Source: Epiperipatus broadwayi (Eukaryota; Onychophora; Udeonychophora; Euonychophora; Peripatidae). From it: a DNA stretch of 64,000 bases. This document shows, piece after piece, positions 23,501 to 38,199 of the stretch (its first letter is position 1; every line of letters begins with the position of its first letter). Location of the stretch: positions 1 through 64,000 of the forward strand of contig JAQFVV010006701.1 in assembly GCA_028023455.1 (NCBI GenBank), read 5' to 3'. The notes below the pieces were generated by a model. That model made no database searches. It worked only from the letters and a program-made list of their open reading frames with translations, and was not told the origin of the DNA. The position numbers and the translations under genes are program-made.

Positions 23501-24291
23501 GTTTGACTTAGTTTTGATGATGTGCCATAATTTCAAACCAGTCAATAATTAATTTGAGAAATAGATTCTCTCATGTAATATTATTTTTGGTTTATATAAC
23601 CGTTGCTTTTAAATCTGATCATTTGCAAATATTGAAAGCTACTTAATTTGCCAATTTCAGCTACTTTGGGGGTTCGGGTGGATTTTACGTTGATATTTTT
23701 TTTTGTATTGCTTTTTAATTATTTGAATATTATTGCTCAATTTAGATATGCACTAATTTGAAAGCCAGAGAGCAATTAATTGCTTTCCAATATGATCGTA
23801 GATGCATATTTATGTTGAAAGGTAAATAATTTGATGGTTTTAGATTTCCCACTCTTTGTCCACCATGTTTTTTTGATTTTAGGGGGGTAGGTCTTTCTTG
23901 TATTCTCAACAATTTTTTTTTTAATTTGAATTTTATAGCATTTTCTTGTTTTTTTTTTATAATTTGTTCTTTCGATGTATTTTTTGATATATATTGCTTC
24001 ATGCATGTTTATTTTTCAAGTTAAGTGAAGAAATTTTAATTATAGGGAGGGGGGTAGGTCTTTCTCGTATTTTTATCGATTTTTTTTAATTCGAATTTTA
24101 TAGCATTTTCTTGTTTTTTTTATAATTTGTACTTTCGATGTATTTCTTGGATATATATATCCTCAGACATTTTTATTTGTCAATTTTTAGCTACTTTCAT
24201 ATATAAATTTATCACTTGCAGGCTTCAGGCCAGTTGTTGATTGTGTCGCAGTGCAATCTGATGGCAGCAGTACAGTCCCTTCACAACTAAC
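20571..24291. mobile_element. Giant foldback element, 3.7 kb, arms 1.6-2.0 kb
   Basis: Left (about 20571-22552) and right (about 22673-24291) halves are inverted copies along nearly their whole length, separated by about 120 bp. The outer ends pair as ACCATCAGATGG with its counterpart CAATCTGATGGC, and the adjoining GCCTGCAAGTGATAAATTT block is exact in both arms. ATTTTAT flanks both ends (20564-20570 and 24292-24298), a likely 7-bp target duplication. The left arm is longer because of an extra tandem unit and about 135 bp (near 22000-22170) missing on the right. No transposase or RT frame is visible; frames across the arms come from the A/T-rich repeat. It resembles foldback or long-TIR non-autonomous transposons, superfamily unknown. 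Confidence 0.8.
20693..21180 (+). repeat. Tandem repeat of about 170 bp inside the left arm
   Basis: Units starting ATGCCTGA at 20693, 20860 and 21031, with blocks CAAGAAAATGCTATAAAATT, AAAATCGATGAAAATAC and CTACCCC(T/C)CCCTAAAATC. The right arm has two units (about 23870-24005 and 24005-24168), so copy number has changed in one arm after the foldback formed. Confidence 0.85.
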
Positions 24292-24298
24292 ATTTTAT

Positions 24299-27200
24299 TT
24301 TGTTCTTTTAAAATTTATATTAACAAATAAGAAGATACATTTTTGTATATATATATTAACTAGATTTTTATATAAAGATTAGATATATCTTGAATTCTCT
24401 TATATTTCAGGGAGTATAAACATTCAATAACATTTTTAGTTTGTCATGTAAGCATGTGTTTGTAATTAGTATCTAATTAGTGAACATTAAGATGCAATAA
24501 TCTATTTAAATATGAAGTTAATGCCAACTGAAAACTTATTGCTTAAACCATAATCAGATTATATATATATATAATTTTAATTTATATCAATTGTTAATAA
24601 ATTGTGAATTAATTTAAAACAAATAAACTTACTTAGTTGTCATTTAATTTTACAATGCAAATTTATTGGTTAATCATATTTGAATAAATGATATTCACTA
24701 ATTGATTATACCACATAATTCATTAGAATCACTTATAAAAATAATTCAAAAATAAAAAATACAGGATGGGTAAGAAAGTGTAATGATGTATCATTTTCTG
24801 TTGTATTGAAGTTATTGCTTATTATCTGACAATGTATAGATTTTATATGACAATAAATTAACCGATTTGGCATTACTAAGTATTTAATAAATAATTGGAA
24901 ACTTAAATATATACAATAGTCAAATATCCACTATAAAAATCATAATGATGTTATAGATATATACTTAATATAATAATCAATCTAAATAAAATTGAAACAA
25001 ACAACTAATTATTTTTACAATTATTTAATTATCAACCCAGATTTCATCTCTTATTAAGATGAAAACTGTATTGATAATTACATATTTGTACATATAATTA
25101 GTTGTTTGTTTCAATTTTATTTAGATTATTATAAAATTGTAAATTTATCATTATTATTTTGTTAGTAACAAATAATAGATATATTAAAATAGAAATTGTA
25201 TATGAATTGATTTGATGATTAATAAAAGTACAAATATGATAATTGTTGAAGATGAGTGAAGGTAGTTGCAATGAAATATTCAGATATTTTATTTCCAATC
25301 ATTGTTGATTGAAGTGAATGTTATATTGAGTTAGTATATGTCTATAAAGAATCCATAATCTTATTCAGTTATAAAGATGGTAATAGTAATATATTTTATA
25401 GGTTTGGAAATTAAAGTGATTTGCTTTAATTATATTTAAAGTTTATTAGTGTGGATCATAAATTTAGTTTAAATATTAATTGTTAATACTAATATTTAAT
25501 TATAATAAATATAGCAATCTTTCATATGCTTAGATAGTTATTGTCTAAAGTTTTAATAATTTATCTTTAATAAACTGAAGATTAATTGGATATGATCTGT
25601 TAATTGTTAGAATAAGCATCAAATAGGAATTAATCATTTATTTTATATATTTTTATGATTGGATATTGAAAATCTTAAGGTTAGTTACTAGGATGATTTT
25701 ATTTTATAATATATTAAGTTGGTGAAAATGGAAATATATGTTAGGTTAATTGATTTTGTATTATTATTAAGTATTTATTCTATTATAATTGACTTAGTTA
25801 ATAAGAGTATATTGATATTAATAGAATAGCAAGATTGAGTTAACAGTACTTTTACTTTATTTAGTTGTAATTTGAAATCAATTACTCAGTTATATATTTT
25901 ATTAGATATCATGAATATTGTACACTTTTAAGGCATATTAAGATTATTCTTTCATCAATCTATGAATAATTTGGTTTAAATAGAAATAAAAATGTTTGAC
26001 TTTTGGTACAAGTTTGTATTATTATAAACAGTGTGTTGATTCATAAGAAATATTAAAAGTTATCTGTGCAATTTTTTATCATTATATTATAAGGGAACTA
26101 TATTATGTACATACAATGTTATTTATAAGTCAGTGATATTTATTATTATTGCTTTATCTTTAAACTTTTGCAAATAATGCTTATATGTTAGGATAGCTTG
26201 AAATAATGTTTTATTTGTTTTTTATTCATTCTAAATGCTATTGGAATTTATGAGGATACAACAAAGATTATTATTGTTGTTTTATTAATTTAAATGTTAG
26301 ATTGTTATTCATTGATTAATATTCATTTTAGTTTTATTTTCATTCTACTACAAATGATGATATAATTTAAGAGCATTACTACATTAGTATAGATCTTTGT
26401 TAGTTTATTATTTTTATTCTGTTACAAATGATGTCAATTATTAGGCTATGATTCAGGATATAGCATGCCCCACATATTTATTCTGTTACAATATATTTCA
26501 CCAATCAATTTTTTAGACTCATGGCATATGATGAATTATCTTTCAGACCAATATTTCTCACAATTCTTGATTTGTTTAAAAAAAATTTCTGGTACATTTC
26601 ACAATTTATTAAATACATACATACACAAATGGATGTACATGTGTAAACATGTAAGGAGCTATTTCAAATTTTTCTATTTAAACTACAAACCCATTATGCC
26701 ACTAATGTAGATATGCAAACATAAAATCTGATCCAAAATTACAGCTAATGTGGATTTTAAAATTATGAATTGTGATTCAACGTATATACAGAAGACCAAT
26801 TATTTTTATGTCCATGTGAAGTATCAATAGTTACATAATTTATATTTATGTACGCTTCTAAAACATTTATTAAATGGCGAAGTGTGTGTCAGTTCTATAG
26901 CATATGTGTGAAGAGTATTTCTTTCCAAAATATTACATATATAAATATGCATGTGTATTTAAATCTGACAGAAAGCATAGCAAACAAATCTGTTTAAATA
27001 GATAAAAAGTAATGTATTTTCAATATGACCATTACATGACATGCATCTATAACCACCATGCATCTCATCATGTACTTAAATGCACAAGTATCAGGGGTTT
27101 TTTCTTTCTTACAAGCATTGACAACATTTTTATTTATATTGTCAAATAATGGATAATGATTTGTAAAAGTAAAACTATAATTGATTTAATTTTTTTTAAA

Positions 27201-27600
27201 AAAAAAAGCTTTACTGGGCATCATATTTTGTAAAAAAATGGACAGTAATATCTTATATCTATCTATGTTTTTATGTGACTTATCCAAGCCATTAACAATA
27301 TCATTATTAGAACTTTAAAAAGCAATCATATGCATTTATTATAAATTCAAACTCAATATCTATTTTTCTGTAATTTACTTCTGAATTATATATTTAAATA
27401 TTAAAACTTTTAATACTTGTATTAAAATTTTGATAAATGTTATCCATTGTGATAGCAATAATGATTTGTTATCTATAAAACGTATCTGCCTGTGTTATAA
27501 CTACAACGAGTCAAGAAGTTAACTGTCACTGGTCTCACTTTTAAAAATGACCACTATTCTTGAAGCTAAAAAAATAAAACAATAGAGAATAATTAAAATA
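24299..27600. other. AT-rich non-coding sequence with one inverted repeat
   Basis: An inverted repeat at 24971-25132 has arms of about 38 bp (AATCTAAATAAAATTGAAAC and complement). The rest, including the small open frames at 25098-25298 and 26465-26710, has no recognisable content. Confidence 0.55.
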
Positions 27601-27661
27601 GATTTTCTTCAATGATTATTAGAATCTTATTATTATTTTTCGATCTTGTTTTTAATTTTTT

Positions 27662-29817
<2,156 letters not shown>

Positions 29818-29884
29818 TAAAATGCTTTTCTGATAAATGTTACAAAGAAAAGCATTTAAAATATATCTAGAACTATCTCCATCC

Positions 29885-29922
29885 CCAAATCAGTTTTGAG
29901 CTAATGGCTCTCATCAGTAAGG
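29885..29922 (-). ncRNA. Hammerhead ribozyme-like motif (family B), one core change
   Basis: Minus strand: CCUUA, CUGAUGA, stem II GAGC/GCUC around CAUUA, AAAA instead of GAAA (G12 to A), CUGA, UU, then UGGGG pairing back to CCUUA with two wobbles. The G12 change should stop cleavage. Confidence 0.65.
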
Positions 29923-29981
29923 CATTGGAACATTCAGACACTAGATTTAAAATATCAATTCAAGCCCAGCATTTATACAAT

Positions 29982-30016
29982 ACTCACTGATGAGAGCCAT
30001 TAGCTGGAAACAGGTT
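29982..30016 (+). ncRNA. Hammerhead ribozyme-like motif (family B), core boxes intact
   Basis: CUGAUGA (29987-29993), stem II AGC/GCU around CAUUA with a G-G closing mismatch, GAAA, CAGG and UU before UAGGG. The core boxes are complete but stem I is weak (about three of five pairs). Confidence 0.6.
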
Positions 30017-30112
30017 TAGGGATAGGGATAAGTCTAGATAGAGATTTTACATGCTTTCTCTTGTGGCATTTATCAGAAAAGCTTGTTTAGAGCTATTAGG
30101 ATGCTTATTATA

Positions 30113-30849
30113 TTATTGCATTCATAATACAAGTTTATTAAATTAAGTCAGTGATGTATGCCTTGATTTTCTTGCTATTACATTTGAAATGTAAACCTAA
30201 GCATTTTTACAAATATAATACTATTACACGAAAAAAAACTAAAAATGAAAAAAAACAGCAACCAGGAATAACATGAACAAACTTCAATAAAATAATGTGC
30301 CTTTGATTAGCCTGAAAATCTGGAAAAAAATTAACACTTTAAATATACACGCATAAATTAATATAATCATTTATTATTTAAATTTTTTGATTCTTCTGTT
30401 ACACATTTTATATAGATGGTATGATACATATAAAATGACATCTTCAAATTTTTTTAAATGCTGGTTCATAAACAAATTTTAATAATTCATTCAATGTTAA
30501 CAATATTTTTAGGAATTATGACAAATTCTTACAAATCTTGAACCTGTAAATCCATAAATATATTAATTAACACTTTGTAAAAATAATTGTTTTAAGAAAA
30601 TTTACAAATGAATTTAGGAATGTAAATTGATTTTTTTAAATTGTCTCAATGGTAAGCCAAATGAAATAAAAGGAGAAAAATTGAATAATTATATAATAAT
30701 GAGTAATTTTATCATGCTGCAGATTTGATTATAGCAAATAAAATATAAAATATTTGCTTCATTTCATTTTAATATTTTAAATTATTTATATTTAAAACAA
30801 TGGAAAAAAATAGTGTTATAAATATTATTACATGTTATTAATAAAATTA
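30113..30849. other. AT-rich non-coding sequence
   Basis: No feature recognised. Confidence 0.5.
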
Positions 30850-30908
30850 TATATATATATTGTAACGATATATAAATATGTCGTTCGTTATAATATATAT
30901 ATATATAT
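30850..30908 (+). repeat. TA microsatellite with shared TGTAACGA module
   Basis: The block TTGTAACGATATATAAATA followed by TGTCGTT inside TA runs is repeated almost exactly at 63627-63668. It contains a small inverted repeat (GTAACGA against TCGTTAC at the second site). Unknown element end. Confidence 0.65.
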
Positions 30909-30970
30909 ACAATAAAAAGTCAGATTTCACATGACATATATAGCTTGCATTTACCAATATGTAAACTTAT

Positions 30971-31184
30971 GAGCATGCTATAACTCTAAACAAGCTTTTA
31001 TTTATTTTATTTTTTTATTATGATAAATGCTACTACAAGAGCTGAAGAGACCCATAGGTTGAAACTGGTCTGAGGATGGGGACAATCTAAGATAAAGATG
31101 ATTTGAATGCCTTCTCTTGTAGTAGCATTTATCATAATAAAAAAAATGAATAAACAAAAGCTTGTTTAGAGTTATAGCATGCTC
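30971..31184 (+). repeat. Family B hairpin with the hammerhead in the apical loop
   Basis: Arms of about 70 bp, starting GAGCATGCTATAACTCTAAA and running through ATGATAAATGCTACTACAAG, pair with 31115-31184. Unlike the 29.9 kb dimer, the arms lack the ribozyme, which lies once in the loop. Transcribed, it would form a very long stem I-side helix beneath the hammerhead. Confidence 0.85.
31036..31078 (+). ncRNA. Hammerhead ribozyme motif, core boxes intact (family B)
   Basis: CUGAAGA (31042-31048; position 7 is free), stem II GACC/GGUU around CAUA, GAAA, C-UGG and UC before UGAGG. Stem III is minimal (A-U and C-G). The GUC triplet is the classical cleavage site. Stem I directly at the core is poor (AAGAG against UGAGG), so activity is uncertain although all conserved nucleotides are present. 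Confidence 0.7.
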
Positions 31185-33189
31185 TTAAGTTTATATATAT
31201 ATATATACATAAATGTAAAGAAATATCAGCTCAAATCATCATGCATAATGCTTATTGTACAGATGTCATATTTCCTGAAAAAAATGACAAACAAGTCTTC
31301 AGCGTTAATGCATTTCAGGAATAAGCATCTTCATTAGCTAATCCATGGAGATATAATAGTCATAAATTTAATATTTATGGCAGCGCTAATTTTCTATCAG
31401 TTATGTTGTTTTAATATAGCTATTATCCATTGATTAAGATAGGACCTCATTGGAATGACTAAAAGAAACTGGTCATATTGCTAACCTTTGAGATTTAACA
31501 GCAAGTCAATCCTTGAATAGTATTTCTATAAGATAAATGACTTATATTTGTGAGAAATACTGATAGAGTCCAAGGCAGGTGGTGAAGGTTATTCCTGAGA
31601 TTTAAAGTTCATTAATATTTTTAATGTAATATAGCATCCACAGATGATTGAAGTTAACAACTCTTCATTTATTTATACATATAAATTGTAGCCTTTCTAT
31701 TTTGCTACATCATTATATGGTTGTAGTGAATGGTCAATTTTAATAAAAAAATTAAATTTTATATGGTAATTAATAAAAACCTATTATTTAAGTTGTGGGT
31801 GAATTTAAATATATTGTTTCTTTAGTATTAAACTTAAGTTAATTTTCTTTCAGTCTATATAATCTATAAGTTAAAAATTTGAAATATATATTGTGCTATT
31901 TATTTTAAAGTAAAAAAGTAAATAATAGTGAAAAATCATATAAAGTATTTTAAATCAGCAATAATGCTTAAAAGTTAATCTTTTTATAATTATTAATCAT
32001 TTTGAATATTGTTATTTATTTAATAGTTTAAAATCATTTAATTAATGGTGAAATAATTGAAAAGTGAGATGTGTGTTAATAGATATTAATAATAAATGAA
32101 ATTTACTTCCTGGTTCTATATTCAATTTATTAATTGTTTAAATCATAAATGTTATTTTTTAATCATATAAATTTCATAAAGAGCTTCTAAAATCAATAGC
32201 TATAATAATAATGCAAATTACAAACTTTAACTACTTCAGCTTCAAGCCGCCATATTGAACTTTTTAAAATAATGGCCTGAGACACAATTTTCATAATAAC
32301 TTCAGTTTTAACTATGTTAGAACAAAAACAATTACATTGCTAGAAACTAGAAAAATTAAAAAAAACAATAAGCATAAAATAAATAGTGATAACTATATAA
32401 AAAATAAGGAAAAAAAAGAAATTTTCACATTCGAAATAATTATTATTTTATTGTTTGTTCATAATTTGGAAATTAACATTAACTAAAATTCAAAATTCAT
32501 CTTCAGTGATAATTTCTTTCTATTCCTTACAAAATTATCTTTCTAAACATGTATAATATGTCTTACCTGAGATAATCCATAGCTTCACAATCTCCAAACA
32601 AAGTCGGATATGACTTGTTCATTTCTATCTTGTACCCCAAATGTTCTAAATGTCAAAGGCGTCTATAAAGAAAAAGATTCATCCTAATAAAAGATACAAA
32701 AGAAATCATCATAGCAATTGGCTTCTTGTATGTCTAAAACTAGAAATTGTAGGCTACTTTCTATATCACTGATAAAATGAGTTTTATCTCTTCATTTTAT
32801 ATTTTTTGTGTGTACAATAGTGATGTTTATATTCATTGTGATCACCAATGATGTTTATATTCTTTATGCAGTGCACAAGTGATGTTTATATTTTTTATGT
32901 ACAGAAGTGATGCTATCTTGTTATATTTATTGTACCACAGATATAATTTATTTGCATATAGTCTATAGACTTGAAAATAATGTTATGAAACATATAGCAA
33001 AAGCAAAGCATGATCAAGCATAAAACATAAACAAGAATCAGAATTGGATTATATGTTTGTGTATGCAATGTCTGTCTGTATACATTTGTTTATTAGTCTT
33101 ATAACTCATTGCTTGTAAACCATATAATATAAACATAATTAATGGTTTTCAAAAAGTATACTTTTGAAAATCATTATTTTTATAAAAAT
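31185..33189. other. AT-rich sequence with a weak ribozyme-like block
   Basis: On the minus strand at about 31275-31335, CUAAUGA, a short non-pairing stretch, GAAA and UGCAUU resemble a decayed Penelope-type hammerhead, but stem II does not form. The rest is unassigned. Confidence 0.4.
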
Positions 33190-33500
33190 AAGAGGATTAG
33201 TGTACATAGAACTTTAGAAAATTACGATATGAATTATATACTAATAAGTTAATTACGATATGAATTCTATATGAGTAAATATATAATTACAAACTAAATC
33301 ACACTAATTTTTTGATAAATATGAATTCTATGTGAGCATAAATAAATGTATTACAAACTACCTTTAGAAAATTATGATAAATATGAATTCTATACGACCA
33401 TAAATATATAATTACACACACACCAATTTTTCGATAGATATGAATTGTATATGAGCATAAATAAATAAATATATAACTACAAATTAGCACACACTAATTA
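33190..33500. repeat. Minisatellite, units of about 60-70 bp
   Basis: Four to five imperfect units share GATAAATATGAATTCTAT, GAGCATAAATA, TATAATTACA and CACACTAATTTTT. Unit lengths vary by small indels. Confidence 0.75.
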
Positions 33501-36500
33501 CAAACTAAAATTAATAAAAAATATATTTTTTCAAAAAATTAAAAAAAAAAATTAAAAAATTTTACTTACGAATAATTACGTTCTTAGTCTGTTGTAAGCC
33601 TTGTTTGAGAATAATACCGAAGAAAACTTCACTTGCAGCCGTAAAACATTTTATGTCTTTTATCGTTTCGTGATAAGTACAAAAATTACCAAAAAAAAAA
33701 CAAAAAAATTAAATACTGTGGTTGATTAAAAAATTCGCCAAAAATCTAAATTTTGACCGATTTTTTTGAAATAAAGATCATTTGAAAGCTAACATATATA
33801 GCTAAAAACGGCCATATTTTCTTCGATGTCATCATTATACGTTTTACATCAGCAAAGAAAGAAAATAGCACATCATCAAATGAGCACCGAAGGGCGCAAA
33901 TGACACCGACAAACCGGAAGTAGTTAAGTATCAAAATTTGATTTTAAATTAAGTGTTTTATTATTAAAAGATATATTTAAATTTTGCATTATTAAAATAA
34001 AAAAAATATTGATTTCATAATATTAATTCTAAATTTATTTTAAAGTGTAGACAGATGAATTAATATTCATTTTTTGCCAGATGTCTAAAAATAATTAAAC
34101 AATCAGGTAATGTGAAAATTTTCCTATAAATAGAAAATAGGCAGGTGATAAAAAGAAGAAATGAAGAAAAAAATTGACGAATAAACTGTATTTTTTGTCT
34201 TAAAAATATTAAGTATAAATTTGTGAAAATCTTATTCTTTTAACCTTAAATGTAGTAATACCAATTTTAAAAAGCATGTGATATATTTTAAAAAATGTAT
34301 TCTTTAATTTCATCATGGAATAAGAACTAAAACTATCCTCATTGTTATACTACAGGAACTGACTATAAACTTGTGAGAATGGAAGGAAGCAAAACTTCAT
34401 TCAAGTTGATAAAATGTACTTCAATAAAAATCTTGCTGATTATCAAACTGTTTTGCCTACAGAAAATGTAAAGGAAATGTAAGGAATTGATTTTTTATTA
34501 ATTTTCATATATATAAAGATAGAAAAGTTTTTCTACTAAATATTACCTTTAGTAATGACAGAAATAATTACTTCTATTTAGTAAGACTTTGACATTCCCA
34601 GATATGATTGTATTAATGACTTTATTCGAATAATAATAGTGTTAGAGAAGAAAGATATAATACAGCCTAACTTTTAATTTAGTTTATACTATCAACATTA
34701 ATTATCATCAATGTATTGGAATTATTAACATATTAAATATGAATTCTTGGAAGAATTCTAGAATTTTAAAATTCTACCAGTAAATATTTTTAAAGTTGGA
34801 GGAAAGAAAGGAAACTTTTAAGGTATATTAAATGTCATTACTAAATAATAAAATATATAATTACTAGAACATGAAGGAATTTTATCAATAATATAAGGAA
34901 GGTTGAATTTTTAGTACACAAACTTTCTAATGTTATTACTAAACAACTTTTATTTAGATTTTTTTTCATGCTTTCATTTATGCTATGAGTAATAGAGAAG
35001 AGTGTGAAGGGAAGAAAAGGGGAGAAAGAAATCTCTTTAGTTTCAAGCACCAGATGGTTGTGGTGGTCCTAGCAACAAGATATTCCCAAGAAATGTGATT
35101 ATTTTATCTAGTTCAAGGAGTTGAAGAAAACTTTTTGTTGATATTATTTTAATTATTTTAATTGTATTGATTAATATTAAGATATTATTAAGTATTTATA
35201 ATTATTTGATTGTATATGTTATTTTTTAGATTTAAGTATTTTAGAATTTGTTGTATATGGAAACAATCAAACTTTTTCCTCTTGATTCTACTTCTATAAC
35301 ATAAAAGAAATTATATCTACAAGAAAGTCATCGATGATAATCATAAAATATTATGACTAAGGTAACTTTATTATTTTTTATATAAGATATGGGTAATGAA
35401 TTCTTAAACGCAGAATCAGGTAAAAATAAATATGTGTGATATTTATAATGTGTGTATTTACATGGAAATATATGAGAAAGGATTAAATATATTTATTATA
35501 ATATTAATGAGTGCATAAGCTTTTATATGTTTGATCTCTTTATAAGTTAAAGATAATTGACTTATTATATTTATGATAAATTATATCATAACCCATTTAT
35601 TTTTTTAATCTTCTTGGTATGTTCAAAAGTGTGAAAATGTTAAAAATAAGTTTAGATGTTATTCAAGAAATGAGAAATAATATTTTATGTGATGTTAAGT
35701 ATTTTATAGAGTGTTAGATGTTAAGTTGTGGTACAGGAAAGTATATTTTTAGGAAATCCTGTAGTGTTAGGAATGTGTTTTCAAAGTTAAATATGTTACA
35801 GTATAGAGTAAGTTAGAATATTTGTGTTATATAGATAGTGACATTTTTCTAAAATCTGTAAGAGCTTAAATAGAAGCCAAGCTAGAAATTAAGGTAGACA
35901 CAAGAAAATGTGACCTTAAGTTACATAGTCCATGATATTATATTCTTTATTATAATTTTATAAGATATCAATCCCATACTTATTATCATGAAAAATCACA
36001 CTGGTAAATGCATCATATTAAGGAATTGTTGATGTAAGCAATGGTAATAGCTAAATTTTTAAATGTCGATAAAGTAAATTAAATTATTGTGAAGGATGAA
36101 ACATTAAACAAATAGGATGCTAAAAGAATGTAAGAAGAAATATTTTAGAAATGTTTTTTAATTGAATAGTAGAAATCAAATACAGAATGAATGCCTGAAG
36201 TATATGAGATATGATATTGAAAAGAAACTTGATAATTAGTCTTTTTAGTATAAGTAATATAATAAGGTGCCATATCTTAATGAATATTCAAATAATTAAA
36301 TGTTTATTTTATAACAAAGTAATAAACATAAAAGGTATAACAAGTTATAGAGTTATAATTAAATAATAATATCATCAGAAGATTAAAGGTGAATGAATGA
36401 TAATATACAAGAATATGTCTGTAAAATATTTAATGACAATATAAAAGAACATATTGGTGAAATATTTAGAATATGATAAAATACAAGTTGTATATATAAT

Positions 36501-36708
36501 TGATATATTTTAATATGGAAGTATTAAAAAGTATTTTAATATTCATGGAGTAAAGTATGGAGTATACTATATCCTAATTAAAGTGAAGTATAAATTATTT
36601 ATTTTACTATAAGTTTGTGTTAATATTAGTTGTTAAAGTTTTGTATAATATGTTAAATATTTTATTATTATTATTAAATATAAGACGTGCAACTTACTTG
36701 AAATTTTG
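33501..36708. other. AT-rich non-coding sequence
   Basis: A slightly GC-richer piece at about 33780-33925 (contains CACCGAAGGGCGCAAATGAC) has a 62-codon minus-strand frame that I do not recognise. The rest is featureless. Confidence 0.45.
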
Positions 36709-37130
36709 TATTATCACTGTAAATAATATTTATTTTACAAAGCGCAGACGGTATTGAAATTAAACTGAGAGAGTGTCTCAGTATTGGCGATCTGATTGGC
36801 TAAGTGCTTGAGAGGTTTGCACTCTCTCAGTTTAATTTCAATATTGTCTGCACTTTGTAAAATAAATATTATTTACATATATTGCTGCAAGTTATAACAT
36901 CAAAAAACTACTGCATAGTAAATCGAAAGATTTCACACTATATGTTTGTAATTTGAGCTCAGTGAGTTGAGTGTGAAGATATTTAAGATTCATGCTTTCA
37001 GATCTAAATACTTTGGACTGGCTTGGATATATAGAAAGACAAGTAAAGAAGAGAGGAACCACTCTTTTCTTGTTAAATTCTCTGTCCCAGTATTGGCAAT
37101 CTGATTGGCTAAGTGCTATTATCACTGTAA
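36709..37130 (-). mobile_element. Foldback retroelement-like repeat family D, short member
   Basis: A 14-bp direct repeat, TATTATCACTGTAA, brackets the element (36709-36722 and 37117-37130). Inside, a hairpin at 36723-36880 has arms ATTTATTTTACAAAGCGCAG and complement plus CTCAGTTTAATTTCAATA. It is followed by a diverged copy of the 360-bp unit of the 54-56.7 kb block (GAAGATATTTAAGATTC, GGCTTGGATATATAGAAAG, GATTGGCTAAGTGC). The motif TATTGGC-ATCTGATTGGCTAAG occurs twice. A long duplication suits target-primed reverse transcription. Confidence 0.75.
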
Positions 37131-37945
37131 TAATTGTTAATGTTGTTTTTAAGTTAATAAAGTGTCGAGAGTCTCTTTTCTTGTTTCCAAATCATTATTC
37201 ATCATCCTTACTATGCATATATTGTAATAATTAAAGATATTTGGTATTATTGCACATCATCTAAAATAAGATTAGAAATAAGAAAGTATGATTGTTAAAG
37301 ATATTTGATGTTGTATCCAAAATATAAATTAATGTAAGTTTCCTTCATCTTACTTAATCATCATAATGAAGACTGAATCATTAGTATGCCAAATAAAAAT
37401 AAAAATGATTGGATTATAATACATGCTGATAAGAAATTATTTTAAATTAGATTATGATAACTAATAGTGATACATATTGGTTAAGAATTTTAATTTAGTT
37501 TTTTAGTCAATTATAAGAAACTTTAGTTATTTATTTTGAAAGGAAATAATTGGTGCTATATTTGTTTCTTAATTATTTTAAATGTAACTAAATATAAGTA
37601 AAATTACTCTTTATTTTTGGTTATGTAAATGAATTTATTCATTTAATAAGCAACAGTTACCCAAGATGTTGATTGAGTTTAAGATTACTAGTAAAGAAGT
37701 GCTATACAATCATTTTAATATGTAAATAAATATTATATTGTATTATAATTAAATTTACCATAGGGAATTATAATATTTAATATAATTTTCTTAGTTTATT
37801 GTGAACCATGGGAGTATTGATATTTAAATAGAATAGTTTTGTAATGTTCCTATACCATTGAGAGTATACTTTTTAGTACATACTTAATTTTAAAAAAGGG
37901 ATACCTTACTGGATGATTAGATAACAAGTCTCATGATCAAACATT
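37131..37945. other. AT-rich non-coding sequence
   Basis: Nothing recognised. Confidence 0.5.
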
Positions 37946-38080
37946 ACATGATCAGCATTCCATTGATTACTCTGGCTTGCACTGAGTGGTGCTGCTATAT
38001 GGAAAATTTTGCCTCTGTGAAAACAGGTTGTGTAAGCATAGAGAATGATGATTATGTGATGCTTAATAATTCAATAACAA
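37946..38080 (+). repeat. Foldback repeat family C tail
   Basis: CATTGATTACTCTGGCTTGC, ACTGAGTGGTGCTGC, ATATGGAAAATTTTGCCTC and the terminal GATTATGTGATGCTTAA in family order. The 69-codon frame across it is not a gene. Confidence 0.75.
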
Positions 38081-38199
38081 TCCCACCCAACAGGATTATG
38101 GTGACTGTGGTTATTAAAAACCAAAGACACCAAAAAATATAAATGTCTTTTCATTTTGGACTGAAAGCTTTATAGTTAGCTAAAAAAGTAAAAGGTGGC

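Larger units (their letters stand above)
29818..30112. repeat. Family B inverted dimer with two opposed hammerheads
   Basis: The left arm (about 29818-29925) and right arm (about 29983-30095) are inverted copies; GCTTTTCTGATAAATG and its complement CATTTATCAGAAAAGC mark the outer arms. Each arm carries a hammerhead core near its inner end, one on each strand. The right side runs on into the family end module AAGCTTGTTTAGAGC. The core of the right copy is better preserved. Confidence 0.8.

Noticed and set aside
20577-24006. Several 65-86 codon frames rich in Lys, Ile and Phe
   Set aside because: They lie in the arms of the giant foldback element and repeat with its tandem units; no family match.
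31270-31340. CUAAUGA, GAAA and UGCAUU on the minus strand as a Penelope-type hammerhead
   Set aside because: Stem II does not pair and core position G5 is changed; kept only as a remark.
33190-33500. CRISPR array
   Set aside because: The repeats are imperfect, contiguous minisatellite units without unique spacers, and the genome is eukaryotic.
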